Source: Chitinophagaceae bacterium
Lineage (GTDB): Bacteria; Bacteroidota; Bacteroidia; Chitinophagales; Chitinophagaceae
DNA length: 7,984 bases
Reading direction: 5' to 3'
Assembly: GCA_947489175.1 (NCBI GenBank)
Contig: CANLED010000084.1
Coordinates: 1-7,984 of the forward strand
Notes under the pieces: model-generated
What the model was told of the DNA's origin: nothing
Database searches by the model: none
What the model saw: only the letters and a program-made list of their open reading frames with translations
Shown here: positions 1 through 6,628 of the stretch, piece by piece
How the letters are laid out: each line of letters opens with the position of its first letter
Numbering within the stretch: position 1 is the first letter of the stretch
Translations under genes and position numbers: made by a program

Positions 1-996
1 AGAGGCCTCAAGAATAGCAGTAATTTGAGGAACACCGGCACCTGCTACGATACGTGTTGTACAAATTGAACCTGGCCCAATACCCACTTTAACACAATCA
101 GCGCCTGCCTCTGCCAAAGCTTTTGCACCAGCAGCAGTTGCCACATTTCCTGCTATTATATTTAATTTATTAAAGTTTTTTCGAAGGATTTTCAACGAAT
201 CAACTACACCTTTTGTATGACCATGGGCACTGTCTAAACAGACAACATCAACACCTATTTGCTGCAACGCTGCTGCTCTTTCTAGCAAATCTTTTGTAAT
301 TCCCAAAGCCGCTCCTACTCTTAAACGTCCAAACTCGTCTTTCACTGCGTTTGGACAACTTTGCAATTGTAAAATGTCTCTGTATGTAATTAGCCCAATT
401 AGTTGTCCCCCTTTGCTAACAACAGGTAATTTTTCTATTTTGTAGTTCTGAAGTATTTTTTCTGCTTTGAATAGGTCTGTTCCCTCTGGTGCTGTCACCA
501 GATTTTCACTTGTCATTACCTCACTTACCTTTTTTTTCTTGTCAGTTTCAAACCTTAGGTCACGATTGGTTAATATGCCCACCAATTTATTTGCTGAGTT
601 CACAATGGGAATACCGCCAATTTTATTGTCTTTCATCAACTTGAGGGCGTCTGCAATGGTGGCATCTATTTGCAAAGTAATCGGATCGATGATTAAGCCA
701 CTTTCGCTTCGCTTTACACGACGAACTTGTTCAACTTGGTTTTCTATAGACATGTTTTTATGCAAAATTCCTATTCCTCCTTCTCGGGCCAAAGCAATTG
801 CCAATGGAGCTTCTGTTACGGTGTCCATTGCTGCTGATAACAAAGGAATATTTAATGTAATGTTTTTGGTAAGTTGAGCTGCTATGTTAACTTCTCTGGG
901 TAAAACTTCAGAATAAGCCGGTACCAGGAGTACATCATCGAAGGTTAAACCTTCACCAAAAAATTTGGGAGTTTGTTGTTGCGTTCTTGTTGCCAT
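1..996 (-). CDS. guaB: IMP dehydrogenase, N-terminal 332 residues (C-terminus beyond the left edge)
   Basis: Cytosolic enzyme that oxidises IMP to XMP with NAD+, the first committed step of GMP synthesis. The frame is open from the ATG at 996 to base 1 with no stop, so the gene is cut by the window edge and not broken. Visible in order: the N-terminal FDDVLLVP segment (residues 19-26), the start of the TIM barrel with PLLSAAMDTVTE (51-62) and LAREGGIGILHKNM (69-82), two CBS domains at about 97-152 and 157-213 (GILTNRD, GLITYRD), then the return to the barrel with DSAHGH (255-260), AGNVAT (282-287) and the catalytic loop GIGPGSICTTR, whose nucleophile is Cys312. The family is usually near 490 residues, so roughly 155 are missing, including the mobile flap. 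It starts 30 bases after the dprA stop on the same strand, so co-transcription is likely. The identification is very secure. Confidence 0.97.
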   Translation of the reverse strand, partial: MATRTQQQTPKFFGEGLTFDDVLLVPAYSEVLPREVNIAAQLTKNITLNIPLLSAAMDTVTEAPLAIALAREGGIGILHKNMSIENQVEQVRRVKRSESGLIIDPITLQIDATIADALKLMKDNKIGGIPIVNSANKLVGILTNRDLRFETDKKKKVSEVMTSENLVTAPEGTDLFKAEKILQNYKIEKLPVVSKGGQLIGLITYRDILQLQSCPNAVKDEFGRLRVGAALGITKDLLERAAALQQIGVDVVCLDSAHGHTKGVVDSLKILRKNFNKLNIIAGNVATAAGAKALAEAGADCVKVGIGPGSICTTRIVAGAGVPQITAILEAS

Positions 997-1026
997 ATGC
1001 GAAGATAATAAAAATTTAAAAAAATA

Positions 1027-2133
1027 TCAATTTGTGGTTTTAAATAGCTTTCCAGGAAACGAGACGACAAGACTTTTCATCTCTAGAGAAAGAATAATTG
1101 CAGCTATTGCACTGGGTTTCATTGAAGAGGCATAGCTGATTTCATCAATTGAAATGGGTTGTTTTTCCCGAATAATTTCGTAAATTATTTTTTCGTTAAC
1201 TTCTAAAACCAGGAACAATTCTTGTTGAATTATTTTTTTTTGATGATTTATTGGAGCCCAGTTCATAAACTCCACAAGATCTTTTCCGCATGTAATCAAG
1301 TTTGCCTTATGTTGCCTAATTAGCTGATTGCAACCACTACTATGTTCATCAAGAGCCCTGCCTGGAAATGCAAGAACATCTTTGTTATAACTATTGCCAA
1401 TATCTGCTGTAATCAAACTACCTCCTTTTTCGCTACTTTCAACAACAATGATGGCATCAGACATGCCTGCAACAACCCTATTCCGTCTAGGAAAATTTTG
1501 CTTATCTGGCTTTGTAGCATGAAAAAATTCCGTTAACAATCCTCCATTGCTTATCATTGATTTGGCAAGCTCTTTATTGGCAAATGGATATAAGTAATCA
1601 AACCCATGGCCTAATACAGCTATTGTTGGGATTTTATTTTTAACTGATTCTTTATGCACCATCGTATCAATGCCGTAAGCAAGTCCACTAATAACCAGTA
1701 CCTTATGAGACGCTAAAGTTGATATTAATTCTGAAACGCGTTCCCTGCCATATTCTGTTGGAGTTCTTGTACCTACTATGCTGATAATTTTATCTTCGTT
1801 TAAATTAGCATTTCCTTTATAATAAAGCACGTGTGGTGAATCTATGCAATGTTCTAACCGATGTGGGTAAGATACAAATCCCTTTACAAGAACTTGAATG
1901 TGATTCTTATGAACAAATTCAATCTCTTTTTTTACCTGATCGAAGTCCCTAAACTGCTTGATTTGTGAAGCCCTTATTGCACCAAAACCTGGAAGGTGCT
2001 CCAATTCTCGCTTGCTGGCTTTAAATATTTCTTCAGCGGTATTGAATTGCTTTAACAAAATCCCAATATGGATGTCTCCTATTTGCGGTATCTTGGTTAG
2101 TGCTATGTGATATAATAACAAATCTTCATTCAT
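1027..2133 (-). CDS. dprA: DNA-processing protein DprA (Smf family), complete, 368 residues
   Basis: Cytosolic protein that binds incoming single-stranded DNA and loads RecA during natural transformation; it is also widespread in bacteria not known to be competent. Residues about 1-60 form an N-terminal helical region with a helix-hairpin-helix-like stretch (LPGFGAIRASQI, 47-58). The Rossmann-like core runs from about 80 to 290 and carries the family signatures: SIVGTRTPTEYGRE (118-131), ISGLAYGID (148-156), AVLGHGFDYLYP (172-183), LLTEF (199-203), FPRRNRVVAG (214-223), KGGSLITA (236-243), LAFPG (254-258) and GCNQLI (267-272). A C-terminal winged-helix (DML1-like) segment fills about 305-365. 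The length is normal. The start at 2133 fits because homology-like sequence begins within the first ten residues. guaB follows after 30 bases. The upstream gap holds a possible promoter between DnaA-box-like sites. Whether it serves transformation here cannot be told from the sequence. Confidence 0.96.
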   Translation of the reverse strand: MNEDLLLYHIALTKIPQIGDIHIGILLKQFNTAEEIFKASKRELEHLPGFGAIRASQIKQFRDFDQVKKEIEFVHKNHIQVLVKGFVSYPHRLEHCIDSPHVLYYKGNANLNEDKIISIVGTRTPTEYGRERVSELISTLASHKVLVISGLAYGIDTMVHKESVKNKIPTIAVLGHGFDYLYPFANKELAKSMISNGGLLTEFFHATKPDKQNFPRRNRVVAGMSDAIIVVESSEKGGSLITADIGNSYNKDVLAFPGRALDEHSSGCNQLIRQHKANLITCGKDLVEFMNWAPINHQKKIIQQELFLVLEVNEKIIYEIIREKQPISIDEISYASSMKPSAIAAIILSLEMKSLVVSFPGKLFKTTN

Positions 2134-2173
2134 GTATGTGGAAAATAATATCCTGCAATATTATCCACGTACA
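2133..2173. repeat. Imperfect inverted repeat with two DnaA-box-like sequences upstream of dprA
   Basis: The arms 2133-2147 (TGTATGTGGAAAATA) and 2159-2173 (TATTATCCACGTACA) are reverse complements at 13 of 15 positions, separated by 11 bases. Each arm contains a DnaA-box-like 9-mer. On the minus strand 2145-2137 reads TTTTCCACA, which fits TTWTNCACA exactly; on the plus strand 2161-2169 reads TTATCCACG, one base off TTATCCACA. Between them, on the minus strand, 2163-2155 reads TAATATTGC, one base off the Bacteroidetes -7 element with TTTGC. The arrangement suggests an operator over the dprA promoter. Binding by DnaA is an inference, and the symmetry alone would fit any dimeric regulator. Confidence 0.4.
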
Positions 2174-2208
2174 CGGATGTTAAGAAGTGAAAAGTCTCCT
2201 CCGTGGTC

Positions 2209-2240
2209 GTTTTTTCCCCATTCAAAATGGATGAAAAAAC
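2209..2240. repeat. A/T-tract hairpin just downstream of the OmpA-family gene
   Basis: GTTTTTTCCCCATT (2209-2222) pairs with AATGGATGAAAAAAC (2226-2240) around the 3-base loop CAA, with one unpaired base and one mismatch near the middle. It lies 21 bases past the stop of the minus-strand gene ending at 2262, where a 3' end would be expected. As read on either strand the T tract is on the 5' arm and the A tract on the 3' arm, the reverse of a classical intrinsic terminator, and no T run follows. It may be a 3'-end stabilising hairpin or an unconventional terminator. Confidence 0.4.
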
Positions 2241-2261
2241 AATTTGTATTTATTGAAAATT

Positions 2262-4166
2262 CTATTTTGCAATGATAACAACTTCTGTTCTTCTGTTCAA
2301 AGCGCGTCCCTCCTCTGTTTCATTGGATGAAATTGGATTTGTTGCACCAAAACCTTTGAACAACAGCCTTGCTATTTGTATCCCTTTTGTATTTAGATAA
2401 GAAATTACTGATTTTGCCCTGGCTTCTGATAAGGTTTTATTATCTACATCTTTTCCAATGTTATCTGTATACCCGTTGATTTGAATTTTAATTGTTGGGT
2501 TTTCATTCATCAACAGAACAAGTCGATCCAATTCAAGAATAGACTCTGGTAACAAATCAAATTTTGCTGAATTGAAAAATATATTTTTCAAGATGATATT
2601 TGCACCGACGTTGATTGTTTGTAGGGGTACATCTACAATTTTACTTTGACCAATGTTGCTATCTTCCGTATTAAATTGTGAAGAGTAAAATAAAGAACCC
2701 TTTTTATTTACATTGAAAGCATATTTTCTGCCTTTTGGAAGAATGGTTAAATAATTACCATCAGCATCTGTTTCAACCTGACTAACCAACCTACCTGTTT
2801 TAATATCAACCAACTCTACAGTGGCTTGTAGTCCAGATTTGCTATTTTGATCATACACCTTTCCTTGAACCCATGATGTTTCAACTGGCCGTATTCCTTC
2901 TCTTAGCTGAAATGTGTAAATGTCTAGCCCGCCTTTCCCCTCAGTCCTGTCACTTGCATAAAAGGCCATTTGTCCTTCAGCATCAACAATCATGCTTCCT
3001 TCATTGTTGACAGTGTTAATTGGAAAACCAACATTCAAAGGCTTTTCAAAACCATTTATCTTTTTTTTAGTTAAAAAGATATCAGATCCTCCATATCCTT
3101 GTAGTCCATCTGAAGTAAAGTATAGCGTTTCACCATCTGCATGCATAAAAGGAAAACTTTCATCTCCCGAAGTATTTATTGTTGAACCCAGATTCTCGGC
3201 TGCTGTCCACTTCCCATTTGCCATTCTATGTGAAACATAAATATCACTTCCTCCAAAACCACCTGTCCGATTTGAAGAAAAATATAAATCATTTTTATCT
3301 GGTGATAAACAAGGGGTTGACTCCCAGAACTCAGAATTGATTGATTTTCCTAGATTTTCTCGTTGTCCCCAAACTCCAGCTTGGTTGTAAGAAATATAAA
3401 GATCACATCCCCCATAGCTGTCCGGAAAATTACATCCTGCATACACAAGCCATTTGCCGTCTTGCGATACCTGCTGCCCCCCTTCATTCATAGGTGTATT
3501 GATTGCGCCAGTTAATGGAGATGCTGGCATCCATTGATTTCCCTGCTTTTCACTTGCATAGAAATCCTCATTATTGGCTACACGCTTGGTAAAAATCAAT
3601 TTTTTCCCATCAATGGTTAGTGATGGAAAATATTCTGAAGTAACGGAATTAACGCCATCCCCAATGCCTATAATTTTTATTGACTCATCATAGGTTGAAG
3701 ATTTCTTATAGTCCAATGCAAATTGAATATTTCGTTTTCTGTATTCTCCTGATTTAATGGAAGCTTCGTTAAGGCCCGGCTGCTTTAAAAAAACCTCAAT
3801 AGCCTCTAATCCTTTTTCAAAATCGCCTTTTCCTGTGAGGTTAATTGCATAAGGCAGATAATATTCTCTTGCGTATTCAGGATCAGATGCAAATGCCCTT
3901 TCATAAGCTTGCACAGATTCTGCATATCTTTTTAACTCACCCAAAATGCCTGCTTGAGACAACATAGCATCAACATACATAGGATATGTTGTGAGCGCTG
4001 AACTCAATTGAATCAATGCTTCTTCGTATCTCCCTTCGTCTGCATCTGTCATTGCCTTTTCATAAAAAGCAACTGCCTTTTTAGAAACTTTTGTTGCATC
4101 GTATTTTTGTGCCCAAACCCCTTGGATTGTAAATACAAGTATTATTAAAATTATAAATTTTTTCAT
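2262..4166 (-). CDS. OmpA-family protein with TPR, beta-propeller and regulatory-like domains (PorE-like architecture)
   Basis: Exported envelope protein, 634 residues, complete. Residues 1-19 form a signal peptide (MKKF, hydrophobic core, cleavage near VWA-Q) with no lipobox cysteine. TPR-like helices cover about 27-150. Five PD40/WD40-like blades follow (about 177-420), each with a variant of SEYFPSLTIDGKKLIF, and four carry GG(S/C/L)D(I/L)(Y/F) at about 252, 305, 359 and 412. A carboxypeptidase-regulatory-like beta domain covers about 432-515. The OmpA C-terminal domain (about 527-633) has GYTD and LSEARAKSV; Asp568 and Arg583 keep the 15-residue spacing of the Asp/Arg pair that binds diaminopimelate in OmpA, so peptidoglycan binding is likely. 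This domain order matches PorE of the type IX secretion system, but Bacteroidota carry many paralogues of this layout and PorE is a lipoprotein, so I give no symbol. Cys245 and Cys254 could form a disulphide. Neighbours do not settle its role. Confidence 0.9.
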   Translation of the reverse strand: MKKFIILIILVFTIQGVWAQKYDATKVSKKAVAFYEKAMTDADEGRYEEALIQLSSALTTYPMYVDAMLSQAGILGELKRYAESVQAYERAFASDPEYAREYYLPYAINLTGKGDFEKGLEAIEVFLKQPGLNEASIKSGEYRKRNIQFALDYKKSSTYDESIKIIGIGDGVNSVTSEYFPSLTIDGKKLIFTKRVANNEDFYASEKQGNQWMPASPLTGAINTPMNEGGQQVSQDGKWLVYAGCNFPDSYGGCDLYISYNQAGVWGQRENLGKSINSEFWESTPCLSPDKNDLYFSSNRTGGFGGSDIYVSHRMANGKWTAAENLGSTINTSGDESFPFMHADGETLYFTSDGLQGYGGSDIFLTKKKINGFEKPLNVGFPINTVNNEGSMIVDAEGQMAFYASDRTEGKGGLDIYTFQLREGIRPVETSWVQGKVYDQNSKSGLQATVELVDIKTGRLVSQVETDADGNYLTILPKGRKYAFNVNKKGSLFYSSQFNTEDSNIGQSKIVDVPLQTINVGANIILKNIFFNSAKFDLLPESILELDRLVLLMNENPTIKIQINGYTDNIGKDVDNKTLSEARAKSVISYLNTKGIQIARLLFKGFGATNPISSNETEEGRALNRRTEVVIIAK

Positions 4167-4171
4167 GCTAC

Positions 4172-4180
4172 TTAAAGTTA
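4172..4180 (-). promoter_or_regulatory. Weak -7-like element before the OmpA-family gene
   Basis: On the minus strand 4180-4172 reads TAACTTTAA, which fits TAnnTTTG except for the last fixed base, and ends 5 bases before the ATG at 4166. The preceding C makes a CTTAACTTT 9-mer identical to one just upstream of folD. I see no TTG at the expected -33 distance. A transcript starting here would have almost no leader. The match is short and the region AT-rich, so chance is quite possible. Confidence 0.25.
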
Positions 4181-4210
4181 AGAAATTTTCTATGTTCTAG
4201 GCTTATCTAG

Positions 4211-4225
4211 CTTGTTAAAAACAAG
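4211..4225. repeat. Small perfect hairpin after queE, possible weak terminator
   Basis: CTTGTT (4211-4216) and AACAAG (4220-4225) are perfect 6-base inverted arms around AAA, located 21 bases beyond the queE stop on the minus strand. The stem is AT-rich and no T run follows, so termination would be weak. A second loose pairing, CCTTAA (4227-4232) with TTAAGG (4246-4251), overlaps the queE stop codon. It may mark the end of the folD-queE transcript before the OmpA-family gene. Confidence 0.25.
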
Positions 4226-4245
4226 TCCTTAAAAGACAGTTACCG

Positions 4246-4857
4246 TTAAGGGATGTCAAGGAATTTATGTGTTTGCAATGACAAAATCCATTGTGGATTT
4301 TTTTTTATGTAGGCTATAATTAACGGATTTATTTCCCCTGACTTGCTCCATTCTGGTTGAAGGTAGAGCATGCATGCTGGTGATACTGCAGCAGCAAATT
4401 TTTCTGCCCACTCAAAATCTGTCTTGTTAAAAATCACAACTTTTAATTCATTGGCCTTTTGAATTACTTCTGGAAGTGGCGCCTTGAATTTCTTTGGGGA
4501 TAAGCAAATCCAATCCCAATCTCCAGAGAGTGGATGCGCCCCAGATGTTTCGATGTGGGTTCTGATTCCATTTTTTTTCAACGTCAAAGTAAGTTCGTCT
4601 AGGTTATGCATTAATGGTTCTCCTCCAGTAATAACCGCTATGGGAGCGTTGTTATCAATAACAAATTTCACCATCGATTCAATTTGAACGAGGGGGTGTT
4701 TACTTGCATCCCAACTTTCTTTAACATCGCACCAAACACAGCCTACGTCGCAACCACCAAGCCTAAGAAAGTAAGAGGCATGGCCGGTGTAACGCCCTTC
4801 GCCTTGCAGTGTATAAAAATGTTCCATCAAAGGAAGTGAGGCGTTTACTTTTTGCAT
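4246..4857 (-). CDS. queE: 7-carboxy-7-deazaguanine synthase (radical SAM), complete, 203 residues
   Basis: Cytosolic radical S-adenosylmethionine enzyme that contracts the ring of 6-carboxy-tetrahydropterin to 7-carboxy-7-deazaguanine, on the path to preQ0 and queuosine in tRNA. Visible features: YTLQGEGRYTG (15-25), typical of the QueE N-terminus; the iron-sulphur cluster motif CX3CX2C as Cys36, Cys40 and Cys43 in GGCDVGCVWCD; the SAM-binding TGGEP (77-81); HIETSG (101-106); CLSPKK (118-123); LQPEW (166-170); and LQTHKFLDIP at the very C-terminus, where the family has a QTHK ending. The length is normal. The start at 4857 lies 3 bases past the folD stop, so the two are almost surely translated from one message. 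No queC, queD or queF is in the window, so the rest of the pathway must lie elsewhere. An epoxyqueuosine or anaerobic-activase radical SAM role is excluded by the QueE-specific ends. Confidence 0.95.
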   Translation of the reverse strand: MQKVNASLPLMEHFYTLQGEGRYTGHASYFLRLGGCDVGCVWCDVKESWDASKHPLVQIESMVKFVIDNNAPIAVITGGEPLMHNLDELTLTLKKNGIRTHIETSGAHPLSGDWDWICLSPKKFKAPLPEVIQKANELKVVIFNKTDFEWAEKFAAAVSPACMLYLQPEWSKSGEINPLIIAYIKKNPQWILSLQTHKFLDIP

Positions 4858-4860
4858 GTT

Positions 4861-5736
4861 TTAATCTTTTGCTTCACAGGCCTTAAAGGTATTCATCATC
4901 AATGCGGCAATGGTCATTGGACCGACACCCCCAGGCACAGGGGTAATGAAACTACATTTTGGAGCAACCTCTTTAAAGTCAACATCACCTTTTATTGAAA
5001 AACCTGATTTCTTTGTTTCATCAATTACTCTTGTAATGCCTACATCCACAATAACAACACCTTCTTTTACCATGTCGGCTTTGAGGAATTCTGGAATACC
5101 AAGTGCAGCAACAATGATGTCTGCTTGTAAACAAATCTCTTTAAGGTTGTGCGTGTGTGAATGACAAACAGTAACCGTGCAGTTACCTGGATATTCATTT
5201 TTACTCAACATGATGCTAATTGGTCTGCCAACTATGTTGCTTCGCCCAATTACTACAGCATGTTTTCCTTTTGTCTCAATTTTATAGTGTGCCAACATCA
5301 ACAAAATCCCATATGGAGTTGCAGGATAATATGCGGGAAGTCCCTGAACCATGCGTCCCACACTCTCAGGATGAAATCCATCAACATCTTTTTCCGGGTA
5401 GATAGTTTCAATAACCTTTTGTTCAGAAATGTGCTTTGGCAAAGGCAGTTGAACCAAGATTCCATCAATGTCGAAGTCTTCATTCAACTCAGTAAGCTTA
5501 AAAATCAAGTTTTGCTCAGTAACATCTTCATCAAACCTAATCAGGGTAGATTTAAATCCAACTTCAGCACAAGATTTTACTTTTGAAGCAACATAGGTTT
5601 CGCTGGCTCCATTGTTTCCAATGAGTATAGCGGCTAAGTGCGGAACTTTTTTGCCATTCAACATGCGCTCCTCTGTTTGGGCTTTTAGGCGATCTTTTAC
5701 AGCCTGTGATACTATTTTACCATCTAACAAGTTCAT
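4861..5736 (-). CDS. folD: Methylene-tetrahydrofolate dehydrogenase / methenyl-THF cyclohydrolase FolD, complete, 291 residues
   Basis: Bifunctional cytosolic enzyme that oxidises 5,10-methylene-THF with NADP+ and hydrolyses the methenyl product to 10-formyl-THF, used for purines and initiator formyl-methionine. The N-terminal catalytic domain (about 1-140) carries ASETYVASKVKSC (44-56) with Tyr48 and catalytic Lys52, ILVQLPLP (93-100) with Gln96, and PEKDVDGFHPE (114-124) with Asp119; these correspond to Tyr50, Lys54, Gln98 and Asp121 of the E. coli enzyme with a constant offset of two. The Rossmann domain has VVIGRSNIVGRP (161-172), VCHSHT (190-195), ADIIVAALG (205-213), VIVDVGI (228-234) and the C-terminal TPVPGGVGPMT (265-275). 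It heads an operon with queE 3 bases downstream and diverges from the exported-protein pair. All catalytic residues are present, so it should be active. Confidence 0.97.
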   Translation of the reverse strand: MNLLDGKIVSQAVKDRLKAQTEERMLNGKKVPHLAAILIGNNGASETYVASKVKSCAEVGFKSTLIRFDEDVTEQNLIFKLTELNEDFDIDGILVQLPLPKHISEQKVIETIYPEKDVDGFHPESVGRMVQGLPAYYPATPYGILLMLAHYKIETKGKHAVVIGRSNIVGRPISIMLSKNEYPGNCTVTVCHSHTHNLKEICLQADIIVAALGIPEFLKADMVKEGVVIVDVGITRVIDETKKSGFSIKGDVDFKEVAPKCSFITPVPGGVGPMTIAALMMNTFKACEAKD

Positions 5737-5739
5737 TAC

Positions 5740-5748
5740 ACAAAGTTA
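5740..5748 (-). promoter_or_regulatory. -7-like promoter element of folD-queE
   Basis: On the minus strand 5748-5740 reads TAACTTTGT, a full match to the Bacteroidetes -7 element TAnnTTTG. It ends only 3 bases before the folD ATG at 5736, so a transcript from it would be leaderless or nearly so. No TTG stands at the expected -33 position. Sequence match only; a start site further upstream is equally possible. Confidence 0.35.
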
Positions 5749-5809
5749 AGTCAGGAAAATGACATCAGAATGCGTTGTTTTCAACATGGAATCAAGCTCT
5801 CCGTAACCG

Positions 5810-5818
5810 CATATTTGC
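5810..5818 (+). promoter_or_regulatory. -7-like promoter element of the exported-protein pair
   Basis: CATATTTGC differs from TAnnTTTGC at one fixed base and ends 3 bases before the ATG at 5822, the same spacing as the element of divergent folD. There is no clear TTG at -33 and no Shine-Dalgarno sequence before the ATG. A message from it would be essentially leaderless. The match is weak. Confidence 0.25.
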
Positions 5819-5821
5819 ATT

Positions 5822-6628
5822 ATGAAAAAAATATTCATTTTATCATTGGGTTTAATACCCCTATCGCTCAATGCCCAAGTAATTGGTGAACAAAGGTCGA
5901 TCCTATCGCTAACTTCTAGCGGCTATCAAAAAAAACCAGATGTCTTTGGTTCCGCTGCTTTAATAGCTTCATCTGCTTTTGCTGAAAAAAGTCAAGTTGG
6001 CATTTATGGTGAAAACAGGTTTATGGTTAAACCCCTTTCGCCTATTCGCTTTGCCATGTGCATGCCTGTGGGCAACGGAGGCATTTCATTTTCAGGGAAT
6101 TATTTGGGTGTCAATGGGATGCATTTATATGGATTATCAGCAGGGCATGGACTAAAACTGACAAATAAATTGGGGGTTGGATTGAAAATTGATGCCGGCA
6201 TTTTTTCTGTCAGCAATGCAGAAAAGTTAAAAATGATTGGATACCAAGGTGGGATCATTTATCAATTGAGTGAAAAAACAATTGGAGGATTTCATTTTTC
6301 CAACAAGAGATACCTCCTATCAAACAAATTTAATAGCCCCCCAGGCGCTTATGCTGTTAACGCAGGAATTGGGTATCAAATCAATCCATCCATCTTCATT
6401 TCTTGCGAAATTATCAAAGAAACGGATAAGCCTGTTGCCATTGCACCTAACTTAAGTTGGATTATAAACTCAGCAATCAACTTAAAGGCAGGACTAATGC
6501 CACCCATGAATGATGGCTACATAGGAATTGGTTGGAACAGAAAGAAACAAGGATTTTTTATAGGAATTTCATCACACGCCTATCTTGGATTTTCGGGGGC
6601 CATAAGCTACACCTATGATATTAAATAA
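5822..6628 (+). CDS. Predicted outer-membrane beta-barrel protein, 268 residues, function unknown
   Basis: I do not recognise a named family. Residues 1-18 form a signal peptide (MKKIFIL, hydrophobic core, cleavage near LNA-Q). The rest is rich in short alternating hydrophobic strands and glycine turns, for example GGISFSGNYLGVNG (86-99), LGVGLKIDAGIFSV (117-130), GGIIYQLSEKTIGGFHFS (143-160), YAVNAGIGYQINPSIFISCEI (177-197), GYIGIGWN (232-239) and GFFIGISSHAYLGFSGAISYTYD (244-266). This pattern, ending in a strand at the C-terminus, suggests a barrel of perhaps 10 to 14 strands in the outer membrane. It has no helix-hairpin-helix, plug or OmpA domain. Its last 14 bases overlap the start of the next gene, implying translational coupling and a shared role, perhaps as a companion barrel. 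It has some resemblance in size and style to PorP/PorV-type barrels, but I cannot support that assignment. Confidence 0.8.
   Translation: MKKIFILSLGLIPLSLNAQVIGEQRSILSLTSSGYQKKPDVFGSAALIASSAFAEKSQVGIYGENRFMVKPLSPIRFAMCMPVGNGGISFSGNYLGVNGMHLYGLSAGHGLKLTNKLGVGLKIDAGIFSVSNAEKLKMIGYQGGIIYQLSEKTIGGFHFSNKRYLLSNKFNSPPGAYAVNAGIGYQINPSIFISCEIIKETDKPVAIAPNLSWIINSAINLKAGLMPPMNDGYIGIGWNRKKQGFFIGISSHAYLGFSGAISYTYDIK

Noticed and set aside
467..877. 136-codon open frame on the plus strand
   Set aside because: It lies opposite the CBS and barrel region of guaB, whose protein sequence is unmistakable; the plus frame has no recognisable domain.
2133..2173. Replication origin
   Set aside because: Only two DnaA-box-like sites, no box cluster, no obvious unwinding element, and no dnaA, dnaN or gidA nearby.
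2172..2205. CACGGA (2172-2177) and TCCGTG (2200-2205) as a hairpin or riboswitch
   Set aside because: Only 6 paired bases around a 22-base loop, with no known riboswitch core visible.
4295..4306. Long T run inside queE as a possible phase-variable slippage tract
   Set aside because: It encodes Lys-Lys-Asn in the normal frame. Similar 8-9 base A/T runs occur in dprA (about 1228-1236) and the OmpA-family gene (about 3061-3068), as expected in AT-rich DNA, and every one of these genes is intact.
4910..5586. Several plus-strand open frames of 60 to 141 codons opposite folD, and a minus-strand one at 5298-5483
   Set aside because: All are in other frames of the fully conserved folD coding region and show no domain, signal peptide or start context.
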